DNA from: Athripsodes cinereus
Taxonomy: Eukaryota > Arthropoda > Insecta > Trichoptera > Leptoceridae
DNA: 64,000 bases
Direction: 5' to 3'
Assembly: GCA_947579605.1 (NCBI GenBank)
Contig: OX388319.1
Coordinates: 2,666,001 to 2,730,000, forward strand
Shown: positions 21,197 to 33,450 of the stretch, in pieces
Position numbering within the stretch: the stretch's first letter is position 1
Layout of the letters: each line of letters opens with the position of its first letter
Made by a program: the position numbers and the translations under genes
Notes under the pieces: model-generated
The model's database searches: none
Told to the model about the DNA's origin: nothing
What the model saw: the letters and a program-made list of their open reading frames with translations, nothing else

Positions 21197-21435
21197 TCAT
21201 ATGAGCTTTAAGATAATCGCTCGATGGTGGATCCAGGTGGTCACTGGTCTGCCTGGTCTTCTGGGTCCTACTTCTACGTCCATTGTCTTTTTGATCATGT
21301 TATCCTGTGGTAGTCTCAAGATGCGCCCGTACCATCTTAATCGGTTTTCGGTTATTTTTTCACCCATGGTATGGACGTTTCTCACCCTATCCATCCTTGT
21401 TACACCACCAGCCCATCTGAGCATTTTCATTTCAT
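21197..21435 (-). pseudogene. RTE-like LINE C-terminal fragment
   Basis: Minus frame of 77 codons: MKMLRWAGGVTRMDRVRNVH, KITENRLRWYGRILRLPQDN, GPRRPGRPVTTWIHHRAI. The spacing MLRW-x-x-G-V-T-R-x-D-R-x-R-N ... RLRWYGR-x-x-R ... GRP-x-x-x-W is the usual C-terminus of RTE-clade proteins (motif knowledge). No active-site part. Confidence 0.7.
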
Positions 21436-22162
21436 TTCAAAATAATATCAATATGTTTAGAAATTATTATATAGTGAATGTCGAAAATATAAACAAAGTA
21501 TATTTCAAATTTATTATTTATGCATATAAGAAACAGTAAAAATAATACCTTCTAAACAAATTTAAACCTATTGAGGTGTGTTGAAATATGCATGTTATGT
21601 AATTTTTATCGTAACAAACCGAGATATATATTCGATTTATTTTTTTAATATAGTCAGTGATTTGTTTAATTTCAAAAAAGCTTTTAGTTGTATGTATGAA
21701 AAAGGGAAAAAGCACGAACTCTGTTCAACCTGAAAAAATGAGATTTTTCATTAGTAAGTCTTCCACTTAATATTCAGGGCATCAACACAGCCATTTGTAA
21801 AAAAAAAGTACATAAATATAAAAAGCTTTGTTTTAAATTTATATTCATCTGTTGCCTCGTGAAAACACGGGACTGTCATAAATCTTACTGACCGCCCTCT
21901 TTACCACCCCTTTAAGGGAGTTACATCTAAGAGATGGATATTTTAATATTTATTAGGAATCAGAGTAAGATATCACACGATCAAACATCTTAATATTTCA
22001 AGGTAAATAGAAAAAAAAAACACTGTATAGTTAACTTTTTAATCTACGCTTACTAGTTATTCGTCCATCTTCAGGCGATTAGAAGAAAAGTGACTTTTCT
22101 AACTAGGTACTTAAATAGTGTTTTTTTTTTAATTTATACCTTAAAATGGACTTCCAAAAAGG

Positions 22163-22640
22163 ACCTTTGGTCTCTCTCTCTCTCTCCGATGGCGCTACAG
22201 CCCATATCGAGCATTGGCCTCCCGCAAAATACTCCTCCAGTCCCTCCTGTCCTCAACGGCCGACTTCCAATGTCCCACCTGGAGAACTAGCTGCACCGCA
22301 TACTTTTTGTAATTCTTCCTTTGAGTCTTCCTACTTTTCTCCTACCGCCTGGGTTTCCAGTCATAATTTTTTTAGGGCGCGTGTGTTCGGCAATCTCTGT
22401 ACATGCCCAGCCCATCTCAATCTGAGAAGTCTCATATGGGTTGAGATGCTAGGGGCCTGATACATATACAGTTCGTTGTTGTGCCGGATGCGCCACTATT
22501 CCCCTTCTTTCACTGGTCCATATATTCTCCTCAAGATCTTTGTTTCGAATATATCCAGCATTTCAACCATCCTTGCCGTCAGTGTAAGTGCCTCACATCC
22601 ATATGCCAATACATTTCTGACAATAGTCTTATGATATTGT
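22163..22640 (-). pseudogene. RTE-like LINE C-terminal fragment, multiple breaks
   Basis: Minus strand reads VLAYGCEALTLTARMVEMLD, IFETKILRRIYGPVKEGE, WRIRHNNELYMYQAPSISTH, RLRWAGHVQRLPNTRALKK and ends near a GGCGCTACAGCCCATATCGA block that also ends the next fragment (22690-23095). Several stops. The two neighbouring fragments are diverged members of one family in the same orientation. Confidence 0.7.
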
Positions 22641-22689
22641 TATTATTAATATCCTTCAGTAAATAACTTCAATAACAGTCAATAACTTA

Positions 22690-23095
22690 AAGAAGTTAGT
22701 AAATCTTCTTTGATGGCCCTACAGCTCATATCGAGCTTTGGCCTCCATCAGCCCTCGCCTCCAACTCCTCCTGTCTGCCGCTGCAGTTTTCCAATTTACG
22801 ACTTGTAGGAGTTGGTTTGCGTCTTTTCTCACCTCATCTTCCCATCTCAGCCTAGGTCTGCCAACTCTTCTTTTCCCACCCGGATGCCCCTCAAGGATCC
22901 TTTTTGGTACCCGTGAAGTCGGCATTCTCTACACATGTCCGGCCCATCTTAGCCTGTTAAATTTTGCATATACAGAGAGTCTGGGAGGCTTGTAGATGTT
23001 ATACAGCTCATCGTTGAATCTTATTCTCCAGGTTTCGCCATCATTCACGGGTCCCAGGATTTTCCGTAGCACTCTCCTCTCAAATCTGTCCAGTT
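22690..23095 (-). pseudogene. RTE-like LINE C-terminal fragment
   Basis: Minus strand: LDRFERRVLRKILGPVNDGE, TWRIRFNDELYNIYKPPRLS, FNRLRWAGHV, stop, RMPTSRVPKRILEGHPGGKR, RVGRPRLRWEDEVRKDANQL, WKTAAADRRSWRRGLMEAKA, then a stop near 22719. Apart from one in-frame TAG at the HV-E position the frame is intact, so this is younger than its neighbour at 22163. Confidence 0.75.
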
Positions 23096-23161
23096 AATAA
23101 ATAAATAACTTCAATATCTTAATATTAGGCAATTGATTGTTATCTAACTACATGAAGTACT

Positions 23162-23300
23162 TTCGGGTTAGTTGGAAGACATCGCATTTTAGCGATAAAC
23201 TCGCCCTCTGTGCATTGAATTGTATAAATGATATTTATATGTTAATTTGTTTTATTGTAAACAATGTACAGTAAAGAATAAAATAAAATAATAATAAATA
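23162..23300 (+). repeat. LINE 3' end, GGAAGACATCGCATTTTAGCG family
   Basis: Same block as 13966-14104: GGTTAGTTGGAAGACATCGC, GATAAACTCGCCCTCTGT, ATTGAATTGTATAAATG and an AATAAAATAATAA tail. Confidence 0.65.
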
Positions 23301-23504
23301 ATAATAATTTTATGTTTCAGTGTTAACATTATTTTTATTCTTTCTTTGATTCTGTTGAAAGTCAAAGTCTTAGTGGGTCTATGAAAGGTTTCTATTACGT
23401 AACTTTTACACTTTATTATTAAAGCTATATACATCTCTCAGTAAATACACTAAAAAATAGAACAATAAAAGGGTTCTTATTATAATTATAATCTGCGTAA
23501 TTAT

Positions 23505-23606
23505 TTTTTTTTATAAAGATATATCTGGGTTTTGTTAAAAACCCAAATACAACCTTATACACCTTTCACAGTAAGCTACTTAAAGCTTGTGTCGTGAAGG
23601 GGAGTT
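23505..23606 (-). mobile_element. tRNA-SINE, 5' truncated
   Basis: Carries the poly(A) side, TATATCTGGGTTTTGTTA, AAACCCAAATACAACC, ACACCTTTCACAGTAAGC and AGCTTGTGTCGTGAAG, then stops. The whole tRNA-like part is missing, as expected for incomplete reverse transcription. Confidence 0.75.
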
Positions 23607-24045
23607 AATGATATTTAAAAAAAATTAAGTTCCTTCCTTACTTGTTTTTGTCACCAAACATTATTTTTGGTGATGGGAAAGATATGCAAGCTTCTCTATA
23701 TTTTTGTGAGAGAGTAATTTTATTCACCAACTGAAAGTGGAGTGTATATAACTATTGCGGACAGGATTCTCAGCAATAAGGGAAATATAGATAACATTCA
23801 GTATTATCGACCAAAACACCAAAAACATGTTTAGTTAATTTAAAATTAAAACACAGATTATACATAGTCACTTCACAAAGTATGTGCAAGCTGGCTTTTA
23901 AAACACTATCGTTCTTATTATCAAGTAACAATGTGGGAAAGTGCATCTCTGAAGCCTGAAACCCATCATTCCTGCCCCCCCCTTTCCTTTATTGTATTTT
24001 TTTTTTCAATATCTTATTATTTGTTATGATTATTGTTTATAAGCC

Positions 24046-24266
24046 ATTTCACTGCGCATACTCGGGCAGAGACTTTACTCATGTCTTTGCCTATGGTACG
24101 AGACTCGAGCCGTCGCCAGAATATGCAGTTTGGATTTGTCGGAAAGATGTCGTGTTTCGACATTGGTACACGTGTGTCTTCACGACCATCTCACAATCTG
24201 GCCGACACAACATAATTATGCAATGGCATCAGCCAAGTCTCTGCCCGACTGTACGCAGTGTAACGG
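24046..24266. mobile_element. MITE with inverted ends
   Basis: Left end TTTCACTGCGCATACTCGGG with CAGAGACTT; right end GCCAAGTCTCTGCCCGACTG then TACGCAGTGTAAC. These are inverted copies of about 27 bases with a few mismatches. The middle (about 160 bp) has weak internal symmetry and no true protein, although three frames are open. Superfamily unknown; no certain target duplication. Confidence 0.6.
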
Positions 24267-24340
24267 AGTAAAACCTTTACTTAGTGTTGTGGAATTCTCA
24301 AGAAATAATTTTTTTCCGAGATTTTTTTTAATTTTTTATT

Positions 24341-24703
24341 AACAGTATAATAATAATAAATACTTTATTCAATCAATCAATAACAATGTACAAATGTTCA
24401 GACAATTTATCACTAATATGGCTACAATTAATTATGGAAACAAAAAATGTTAGGTACCTACATAGAAAAAAGTGCTAATAAGATGAAAAATCTTGATGTT
24501 TGACACCCCACATGGCCCTTAATCAGCCCCACAAATTTTTGGATCAATCAGGTTGGCTGCGAAGTGTACTGGGCGAAAGGTCATAATACCACTAAGAAAA
24601 ATTATGGAGAGAAATTTCTCTTCCATCAGAGGAGAAATTCTCGGAGAAATTTCTCGTTCTCGAGAAATTTCTTTGGAGAATTTTCTCTTCTCACATCACT
24701 ACC
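24341..24703 (-). repeat. Inverted partner of the repeat at 7283-7695
   Basis: Matches blocks of 7283-7695 in reverse order: AACAATGTACAAATGTTCAG, CAGCCCCACAAATTTTTGG, GTGTACTGGGCGAAAGGTC and GAGAATTTTCTCTTCTCAC. It lacks the extra segment present in the other copy (about 70-80 bases). The dense GAGAAATTTCTC palindromes (24600-24690) would fold strongly. Confidence 0.7.
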
Positions 24704-25804
24704 TTTACCTCATATTATCTCCTATGTAAAATCATATGATCTTTCATTCATGGAATGTATGATGCGCGTTCATTTCAGATGAAAATCAAATTAATAAATA
24801 AGTACATATTTTATATAACCACGAACTTCAGCTATGAAGGACATATATGTTTCTATGCAATTTTCAATTTAAAAAAAAACACATATTTATACCTATTATT
24901 ATTTCCATAATATATTTCTTTTATACTGAAGTTAGCAGCAGTTCACTGTACGTACAAAGAACAATGGTAATAATTAAGATTTTTAATTAAAATTTCTCTC
25001 TCCACTCTTCTCTATCACCATCAACCAAATACATACATACATACATAGTAAGACTCTAACACAAAGAATTATTATTAAAGCACTACAGGAGACACACAGA
25101 TATACAACATTTTGTTTATCGAGTATCGGTTAACGGTTGTAAAACTTCATATTAATTTTTGTAAAGAAGCATACAAGATTTAATTTTGACTATTTTTTAT
25201 GTCTTAAGTAGCATTCACATTGTTTCACTTTGGAAACTCTGTTCACACCTTTTGATTTTGGAGGATCATCCAGAATGCTCAGTGAAAGTGAACAAGTGTG
25301 AATTCCACTTAAGTCTGAACGAAAATTGTTTAAACTTAGAGAAAATATTTAATATACAACATGGCATGTACAAGTGAAATTAGTTTGACAATGATTGTGT
25401 AAGTCGAAACAAAGTCACTTGGTTATGAAAACATAGGGTCAATATATGTATTATTATGCTTTAATGCCGACGAAGCAACAAATAACTTTGTCTATTTACG
25501 ATGTGGCGGCGCTAGTAATATTTTGAAAGTAGCGATAGTTGTAAGTCCGCACACCGCTTTCTATTCTATTCTTCTTAAGGTCATCCACTCGTTTGCGAGT
25601 GATTTAGGCGCACACCGCTTTGCAAGTGTAAATAATAAGTTTGATTTTCATAATTTACTCGATTTCGGGCGCTTTACCATGAAATAAAGTAAGAGGTATA
25701 ACTACCTACATGTACCTACCTATATTATGATTAATAGTAATATTGCATACATATCATCTCGGCATTTTCCACTCGCGGGTTACCCATAGTTGGATCTTAA
25801 TTTA

Positions 25805-26055
25805 TTTATTATACCATCACGGTACATTTTACAAGCAGGGTAGCCAGCAGACCAACTGCAACTGTTATAAACATGCAAGCTGTCCTCTATGTGCCAACAA
25901 AAATCATGACATTAAGGATGTGTGTCAAACCTCATCGTTGAGTTTAAGACATTAAATGTCTTTATTTTTACGAATATCTGCCTTTTACAGAACACTTAAT
26001 ATCCCATGGAGAAGAGTAGGAGACCAATTCTTTGCAGAATACTCCACGGTAAACA
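25805..26055 (+). repeat. AMRF repeat (copy 1 block)
   Basis: ATACCATCACGGTACATTTT, AGGGTAGCCAGCAGACCAAC, AAACATGCAAGCTGTCCTC, then GTCTTTATTTTTACGAATAT and TTCTTTGCAGAATACTCCAC. Diverged from 1192-1450: the minus frame is broken by an extra base in the CAGTTGCAGTTGGTC region. No (TAC)n tract; it is preceded by TTTATTTATT. Confidence 0.75.
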
Positions 26056-26433
26056 CGTATCAAAATGCGTAGTAGAAATTATTACTAAAGATTTTAAATC
26101 GAGGACTGTATGCACTCTCATTTCAAATAGCCAACGAGGGTCCTTGGAGAATTATGAATAAACGCTTTTCATCTTTGCTTTGAACAATATACTGTTGATA
26201 CCTTTGTTTTTATTATTATTGTTGTTATGTGAAAGTAGTACTGTGCACTTTTACTGACTACTTACTAGTTCTTATCTAAGTATTTTATATTGAATAGTAC
26301 CTACATATTGAAATGAGTGAAAGAAAATTCAAATTTTTAGTTGCCTAAAATACTTACTTACTTTACTTTACTTTTCGTATGGCGAGTCTTGGGCAGTATT
26401 CTTCACCACTTGTGGTTGCGTCTCAGTCATGTT

Positions 26434-26685
26434 TCATAGTCTCAGGTCCAGCTGCTGCAGCCAGTTGGTAACATCCTCTCCCGCTCCGTGCAGGCTGGAT
26501 GGGTCCCCTGGGAATCTGCGCAATGGGCACTCCTCGACGATGTGGCGAATTGTCTGATAATCTGCGCCACAATCACACTGCGGAGATTCCCTCTTTCCCC
26601 ATTTCCATAAGAGGTAGTTACAGCAGCCCAGGTCGGTTCCAGAGTTGAACCCAGAGCTTGCGTGGGAGATTAAAACCGGGGACAC
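26434..26685 (-). pseudogene. LINE reverse transcriptase C-terminus (copy 1 block)
   Basis: Open for 83 codons: SGFNSGTDLGCCNYLLWKWG, KRESPQCDCGADYQTIRHIV, EECPLRRFPGDPSSLHGAGE, DVTNWLQQLDLRL, stop. The motif C-x-C-G-x-x-x-Q-T-I-x-H-I-V-x-x-C-P is a probable zinc knuckle at the end of Jockey/R1-type LINE proteins (family knowledge). Upstream sequence is not LINE-like, so the copy is 5' truncated. Identical product at 32000-32251 except one residue (SS versus SP). Confidence 0.8.
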
Positions 26686-27892
26686 GTTTGGTCAAAAAAT
26701 ACTAAAATGAGCATGCAGCATTTCTATCAGGCCATTAAATATGAGCGACCACTTAGTACCTCCAGTCTGTGTGACCATTTATTACTATTTAGGTGATAGC
26801 TATGTGGTGAATAAATAAATTGAATTTTTTTTAAAAGGAGCTGAGTTTTACTTGAGATGACGTGTTTATCAAAACCATAAATGTTGTGAAAACAAGGGTG
26901 GTCGAAGGCAGAATAGTATTACTCATCTGAAAATCACAGGTTTGAATCTGGCTGCTGAATTATTCCATTTTCCCGATACAACCGTACATTTTTATTTGAA
27001 GATAGATCTAGGCTATATTACTATAAATATAGACAATTAATATTTAGAAAATAATTACAAGAACATTTAAATACGCACACTATCAAATATATTGAAGAAA
27101 AAAAACTAAATTGACATTTATTTTAGGTGATCGGTCGCTCGATGATAGAGTCTAGTGGAAGATCCCTTTCGGATGTTATTCCTGACATACTCCACCTTCA
27201 TGATAAGAGTTGTTGCTTATGTAGTTTGTGGGTAATCGAAGTGCATTTACGGTTTTCAAAAACACGCATATTCTTTTTTTAAAAAATCAAATTCACATTA
27301 ACACCTCTTTCTCCATTATAAACTCCAACCTTCACTTATTTAGTTGGCAATATCACTGAGGAACTTGAATATCGTTAAACTATTCATTTTCGAAGAGTCT
27401 CAATTCAATACCAGATTTTGGGTTAATGGAAGAGTTCACTTCTTTACGATAGATAAAGTATCTCTCTCTCTCTCTGTGCATATTGATTTATTTAAAATGA
27501 ATGTACTTCTTTGTAAAATTACTTGTAATCAATATCAAGAGAAAGAATTAGTAAATAAATGAGATTCTGAACTACGAGTAAGACGCCATCGGCAGTAGCC
27601 CTCTGTTCTCTTAAAAACTAATTACAATCAGTATTTCTTTTATTATTATTAATATTTTAATACCTTTTTTTTATTTTCTTTAAGTACTTTGATTGAAATG
27701 AATCAAATTTGAATTGAAATGAAACAAACTCTTTGAAGTCATAAACAATAATAAGAACTTAGCTGAAATATATTAAATAATTGTTTGTTTATTTTATTAG
27801 TTTGTTTGAACTTTGACTTGAGACAAGAGCCTTATTGAAGTTGAGTGATATTGTATTTAAATATAAATACAATTTATTAAATTTCATCAGAC

Positions 27893-28036
27893 CCCCTAGA
27901 ACAACTGCACTTGTCGATCGACTACAAACGAACTTTTCGACAATAACTGCAACAATAACGTATAATTACACGGTGTATTCTAGGTTGATTGTCGAAAAGT
28001 TTGCCAGTAGTCGATCGCCAAGTGTGGTTTGTCTAG
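27893..28036. repeat. Foldback element (copy 1 block)
   Basis: CCTAGAACAACTGCACTTGT...CGAACTTTTCGACAAT and ATTGTCGAAAAGTTTGCCAG...CAAGTGTGGTTTGTCTAGG are inverted arms of about 50 bases around a 44-base centre. The left arm reappears alone at 36858-36906. Confidence 0.75.
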
Positions 28037-28060
28037 GGCAGTTGATATTCTTTCCTCAGA

Positions 28061-28238
28061 TTTTTTTTTTTTTTAAATATATATCTGGGTTTTGTTATAA
28101 ACCCAAATACAACCTTATACACCTTTCACACTAAGCTAAAAGCTTGTGCCGTGAAAGGGGAGTTTGCCGGCACCTGGGATCGAACCACGGACCCCCTGTT
28201 CTGAAGGCCGAAACTCTACCTCCAGGCTACCGACGAAC
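28061..28238 (-). mobile_element. tRNA-derived SINE (copy 1 block)
   Basis: Full-length minus-strand SINE: tail TATATCTGGGTTTTGTTATA, body TTTGCCGGCACCTGGGATCG, tRNA part to GGCTACCGACGAAC. The B box has one change (GGTTCGATCCC; plus GGGATCGAACC). The poly(A) side shows 14-16 T in a row, different in length from the other block. Confidence 0.85.
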
Positions 28239-29034
28239 AAAGTGTAATTCGTATATTTAAAATGTTTGGCGATTTCCTTCGTTTTGTTACAGAATCTATT
28301 CGCAGCATCCAGAGGCTTTTTTTAAGTTCCCAGTGTATTTTTGATTTGTAATTTAACTTGGTATACAAAATTCAAAATAATTCACTTCGTTGCGTTTTTT
28401 ATTTAAGAATATGTCGGAATGAAAACTGAAAAAATTGGCAAGGCAATTAATATTTCATTGGCCCTGGGCACAGACACCAAGTGCGTTTATGATACAGACG
28501 GAATTGTTACAAACACAAAATAATGAAGGGTTGGTTTACAATATAAAGCGTTTGACAATGTTTGTGATTGATTAAGGAAACTTATTATTTGGGGAAGGAT
28601 TTATGTATATATTTATTTATAAATGATTAATGCGATTTTTATAGTATTTAAAGCCTACATTATTAATTATACCTATAAGATATAAATATAAAACGTAAAT
28701 AACTTATTTAGATATCACAATAAATATAATATCTATCAATCGTCTTAAGCTGCGTTACTTGCAAGGTAGGTAGATAGAGAACAAAATGATCTAATGCTTT
28801 CAATTGAATTTATCTTACAAGTCCGAAAAATGATTTATCTTAATCAGTTTTTGAATAAATTTTCAACAACCTTTTGCCATGGTTTCACATCTATTATGAA
28901 TATTTTTTCGCCAACTTTGACAATATAAACTTTTGAATATTTCACAAAGATCATACTAGATGTTTTAGATACTAAATATTACTTGTATTCTGTTAAAAAT
29001 GCAGCCTCGCTTGAAATTAATACTTGTTATCTCC

Positions 29035-29465
29035 TTATAAAGGTTTTGTATGGAGCATTTTGCTATATGGTTGCGAGACGTGGACCATCAGCAAGAGTGA
29101 AAGCGGACGGTTGGCGGCCTTTGAGATATGGTGCGACAGACGCATGCTGAAGATCCATTGGTCGGAACACGTCGAAAGCAAAGAGGTGTTAACCAGGGTA
29201 GGCGAAAAAGGGCAACTCCTTAAAAGAATCGGCCAATAACGAGCTGACTGGATTGGCCACAACATCAGACACCCAGGACTGCTTATCACCATCGTAGGAC
29301 CGAAGGCAGAAATGGTAGAGGCCGACCAAGATACGTTTATATGGACCAACTGAAGGACATGAACTGTGGCACATACGGAGAACTAAAGAGATTTGCTGAA
29401 AATAGGGCGGAATGGAGAAAAAAATCCAAATTCGTTGCAGACCAATATTCAACGGATTGTAACTC
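29035..29465 (+). pseudogene. RTE-like LINE C-terminus (copy 1 block)
   Basis: KGFVWSILLYGCETWTISKS, ESGRLAAFEIWCDRRMLKIH, WSEHVESKEVLTRVGEKGQL, LKRIGQ, stop, RADWIGHNIRHPGLL, then frameshifts. LLYGCETWT ... AFEIWCxRRMLKIxW ... WIGH is the RTE/Jockey-like C-terminal tail. A short third piece of the same family is at 57832-57975. Confidence 0.75.
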
Positions 29466-30002
29466 GTTATATCTATGTGTAAGTACGATAGAGACCATAT
29501 GATTCTAGATAAGTAATGTTTTAAGAATACCTAATGATAGTTTATATAATAAAGTGTTCGATCATTCCAAACGGTTCTCTTCCAAAATACAACGAGAATG
29601 CTTAAAAACATAAATGAATTATATTACGTTAAATAACGACAATTATTAATTTTATTTAAGGATATAGGTGTGCCCATTATCTTAAAGTTTCTTTTTTTAT
29701 TCGCCTCAAATAATATAAAATCTCTTAAAATTCTTTTGTCTTGATGGCAGCTATTTTGCAAAAAATGATCATGGGCGTCTCGTGCGGAATATACAAAAAA
29801 AAAACTACAAGATAACGTTAACGATGATAAAAAAATAAAATCTTCAGTGTAAATAAAATTATCTCGTATAATTAAAATGATATATGGCATCTCCATTTGC
29901 TCTGATGGGAGTTTTTCATGAGTTGAGAGTGAAGTTTTGTGTAAGATAATATGAATAATGTCGGATTTTTATTACGGACCGACTTATCTTACTATAAACG
30001 TT

Positions 30003-30225
30003 CGATAAATCGTCCGTGTGACAAAAATAACTAGAGCGATAAATCGACCATGTGATAGAGATTACAAGTGCGAAAAATGTCAAAGAAAATAAGAATGATA
30101 AATCGTCTATGTGACGGACATAACAAATACGACAAGTCGTCTATATTACAGAGATAACAAATACGACAAGTTGTCTATGTGACAGAGATAACAAACACGA
30201 TAAATCGTCCAAGTGTTTGAGACGC
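30003..30225 (+). repeat. Minisatellite, ~34-bp unit (copy 1 block)
   Basis: About seven imperfect units of the form CGATAAATCGTCYATGTGAC plus AGAGATAACAAATA. Unit length is 33-35 bp; one is shortened and some have diverged bases. The AAATCGTC core is most constant. Confidence 0.75.
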
Positions 30226-30882
30226 CTGAAGATTATAACACCTAAAAACCTGTACTAAGATGATAAATCGCTTAACTGACAGAATAATATTCGTTACTTT
30301 TCAGTTTTTTACAAATTAATGATTGTTTCAGCAGTCTAGGGTAGAAATTTTCTCCTTGAATTTAGAGCAATTCTGCGCTAGATGAATTACCTTTATGTCT
30401 TTATATTCTGATAGAGAGTCATCCAGGTATCAGAAATTATGTGGATGAAGAGCAGTGTTTGTTTTGGCCAACACTGAACATTCTCATTCGGGTAATAAGC
30501 CGACCAAGTAATATTTATTTTTTAATAGGGACGACTTTTGTATGACGAAAGAGAACCATCACAATGTTGCGCTGAAGAAGTAAAAATTGCGTCCCAACGC
30601 TTACGAATTGGCTCTGGCTGACTTAAATTATCAGTTTCGGTGATTTTTGTTTTCTTTGGACATGGAAAAAAACCAGTCAAACCAATTTTCAATGCCCTAA
30701 GAAAATGAAAGCTTTAAGAAAATTGACATTTTCTTAACCTATAAAAATTGCTGCCTGAGGAAAGACACGCAACTGAGTTGTGTTAATTTAGTTTTTTTTT
30801 CTGATGAAACATAAAATGAGCACAACATGAAAAGGCGATTTGTCGAACGTCTCCACGTTTGTCTCACGATATAATATATTAT

Positions 30883-31082
30883 NNNNNNNNNNNNNNNNNN
30901 NNNNNNNNNNNNNNNNNNNNNNNNNNNNNNNNNNNNNNNNNNNNNNNNNNNNNNNNNNNNNNNNNNNNNNNNNNNNNNNNNNNNNNNNNNNNNNNNNNNN
31001 NNNNNNNNNNNNNNNNNNNNNNNNNNNNNNNNNNNNNNNNNNNNNNNNNNNNNNNNNNNNNNNNNNNNNNNNNNNNNNNNNN
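30883..31082. other. Assembly gap, 200 N
   Basis: Exactly 200 undefined bases. The round number suggests a placeholder rather than a measured size. The flanks are copies of each other (see the two 5.4 kb blocks). Confidence 0.98.
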
Positions 31083-31370
31083 TTATTATACTTGAATGCC
31101 GACGAAGCAACAAATAGCTTTTTCAATATATCGTGTGGCGGCGCTGGTAATATTTTGAAAGCAGCGGTAGTTGTAGGTAAGCCCGAACACCGCTTTGCAA
31201 GTGTAAAATTAAAAGTTTGATTTACACAATTCACTCAATTTAGGATGCTTTCCCTTGAAATAAAGTGAGAGGTATAACTGCCTACATGTATTATGATTAA
31301 TAATAACAATGCATTCATACCATCTCAGTATTTTCCACACGTGGGTTACCTACAGTTGTATATTAATTTA

Positions 31371-31620
31371 TTTATTATACCATCACGGCACATTTTACAA
31401 GCAGGGTAGCCAGCAGACCAACTGCAACTGTTATAAACATGCAAGCTGTACTCTATGTGCCAACAAAAATCATGACATTAAGGATGTGTGTTAAACCTCA
31501 TCGTTGAGTTTAAGACATTCAATGTCTTTATTTTACGAATATCTATTTTGCCTTTTACAGAACACTTAATATCCCATGGAGAAGAGTAGGAGACCAATTC
31601 TTTGCAGAATACTCCACGAT
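31371..31620 (+). repeat. AMRF repeat (copy 2 block)
   Basis: Counterpart of 25805-26055, with small differences (CACATTTTACAAGCAGGG; a 6-base insertion TATTTT near 31545). Confidence 0.75.
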
Positions 31621-31999
31621 AAACACGTATCAAAATGCGTAGTAGAAATTATTACTAAAGGTTGTAAATCGAGGACTGTATGCACTCTCATTTCAAATAG
31701 CCAACGAGGGTCCTTGGAGAATTATGAATAAACGCTTTTCATCTTTGCTTTGAACAATATACTGTTGATACCTTTGTTTTTATTGTTATTGTTGTTATGT
31801 GAAAGTAGTACTGTGCACTTTTACTGACTACTTACTAGTTCTTATCTAAGTATTTTATATTGAATAGTACATATTGAAATGAGTGAAAGAAAATTCAAAT
31901 TTTTAGTTGCAAAAAATACTTACTTACTTTACTTTACTTTTCGTATGGCGAGTCTTGGGCAGTATTCTTCACCACTTGTGGTTGCGTCTCAGTCATGTT

Positions 32000-32251
32000 T
32001 CATAGTCTCAGGTCCAGCTGCTGCAGCCAGTTGGTAACATCCTCTCCCGCTCCGTGCAGGCTGGATGGGTCCCCTGGGAATCTGCGCAATGGGCACTCCT
32101 CGACGATGTGGCGAATTGTCTGATAATCTGCGCCACAATCACACTGCGGAGATTCCCTCTTTCCCCATTTCCATAAGAGGTAGTTACAGCAGCCCAGGTC
32201 GGTTCCAGAGTTGAACCCAGGGCTTGCGTGGGAGATTAAAACCGGGGACAC
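32000..32251 (-). pseudogene. LINE reverse transcriptase C-terminus (copy 2 block)
   Basis: Same 83-codon frame as 26434-26685, one residue different (SHASPGFNSG). CDCGADYQTIRHIV and EECPLRRFPG retained. Confidence 0.8.
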
Positions 32252-33450
32252 GTTTGGTCAAAAAATACTAAAATGAGCATACAGCATTTCTATCAGGCCA
32301 TTAAATGTGAGCGACCACTTAGTACCTCCAGTCTGTGTGACCATTTATTACTATTTAGGTGATAGCTATGTGGTGAATAAATAAATTGAAAATTTTCTAA
32401 AAGGAGACTTAAGATGACATGTTTATCAAAACCATAAATGTTGTGAAAACAAGGGTGGTCGAAGGCAGAATAGTATTATTCATCTGAAAATCACAGGTTT
32501 GAATCTGGCTGCTGAATTATTCCATTTTCACGATACAACCGTACATTTTTATTTGAAGATAGATCTAGGCTATATTACTATAAATATAGACAATTAATAT
32601 TTAGAAAATAATTACAAGAACATTTAAATACGCACACTATCAAATATATTGAAGAAAAAAAACTAAATTGACATGTATTTTAGGTGATCGGTCGCTCGAT
32701 GATAGAGTCTAGTGGAAGATCCCTTTCGGATGTTATTCCTGACATACTCCACCTTCATGATAAGAGTTGTTGCTTATGTAGTTTGTGGGTAATCGAAGTG
32801 CATTTACGGTTTTCAAAAACACGCATATTCTTTTTTTAAAAAATCAAATTCACATTAACACCTCTTTCTCCATTATAAACTCCAACCTTCACTTATTTAG
32901 TTGGCAATATCACTGAGGAACTTGAATATCGTTAAACTATTCATTTTCGAAGAGTCTCAATTCAATACCAGATTTTGGGTTAATGGAAGAGTTCACTTCT
33001 TTACGATAGATAAAGTATCTCTCTCTCTCTCTGTGCATATTGATTTATTTAAAATGAATGTACTTCTTTGTAAAATTACTTGTAATCAATATCAAGAGAA
33101 AGAATTAGTAAATAAATGAGATTCTGAACTACGAGTAAGACGCCATCGGCAGTAGCCCTCTGTTCTCTTAAAAACTAATTACAATCAGCTATTTCTTTTA
33201 TTATTATTAATATTTTAATACCTTTTTTTTATTTTCTTTAAGTACTTTGATTGAAATGAATCAAATTTGAAATGAAATGAAACAAACTCTTTGAAGTCAT
33301 AAACAATAATAAGAACTTAGCTGAAATATATTAAATAATTGTTTGTTTATTTTATTAGTTTGTTTGAACTTTGACTTGAGACAAGAGCCTTATTGAAGTT
33401 GAGTGATATTGTATTTAAATATAAATACAATTTATTAAATTTCATCAGAC

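Larger units (their letters stand above)
25447..30882. repeat. 5.4 kb block, copy 1 (left of the gap)
   Basis: Aligns along its whole length with 31083-36464: same order of AMRF repeat, LINE C-terminus, foldback, SINE, second LINE C-terminus and 34-bp minisatellite. Differences are scattered substitutions and short indels. The left 250 bases are more diverged (an extra TCATCCACTCGTTTGCGAG segment in this copy). The match runs right up to the N gap at 30883. Confidence 0.9.

Noticed and set aside
21180..21539. 119-codon plus frame
   Set aside because: It is the antisense shadow of the RTE-like LINE fragment on the minus strand.
22146..22995. Plus frames of 85-104 codons
   Set aside because: Antisense shadows of two minus-strand LINE fragments.
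30003..30225. Regularly spaced ~34-bp repeats as a CRISPR array
   Set aside because: Units are adjacent without unique spacers and drift in sequence; a eukaryotic minisatellite is the simpler reading.
30739..31234. Frames spanning the N gap
   Set aside because: They consist of undefined residues.
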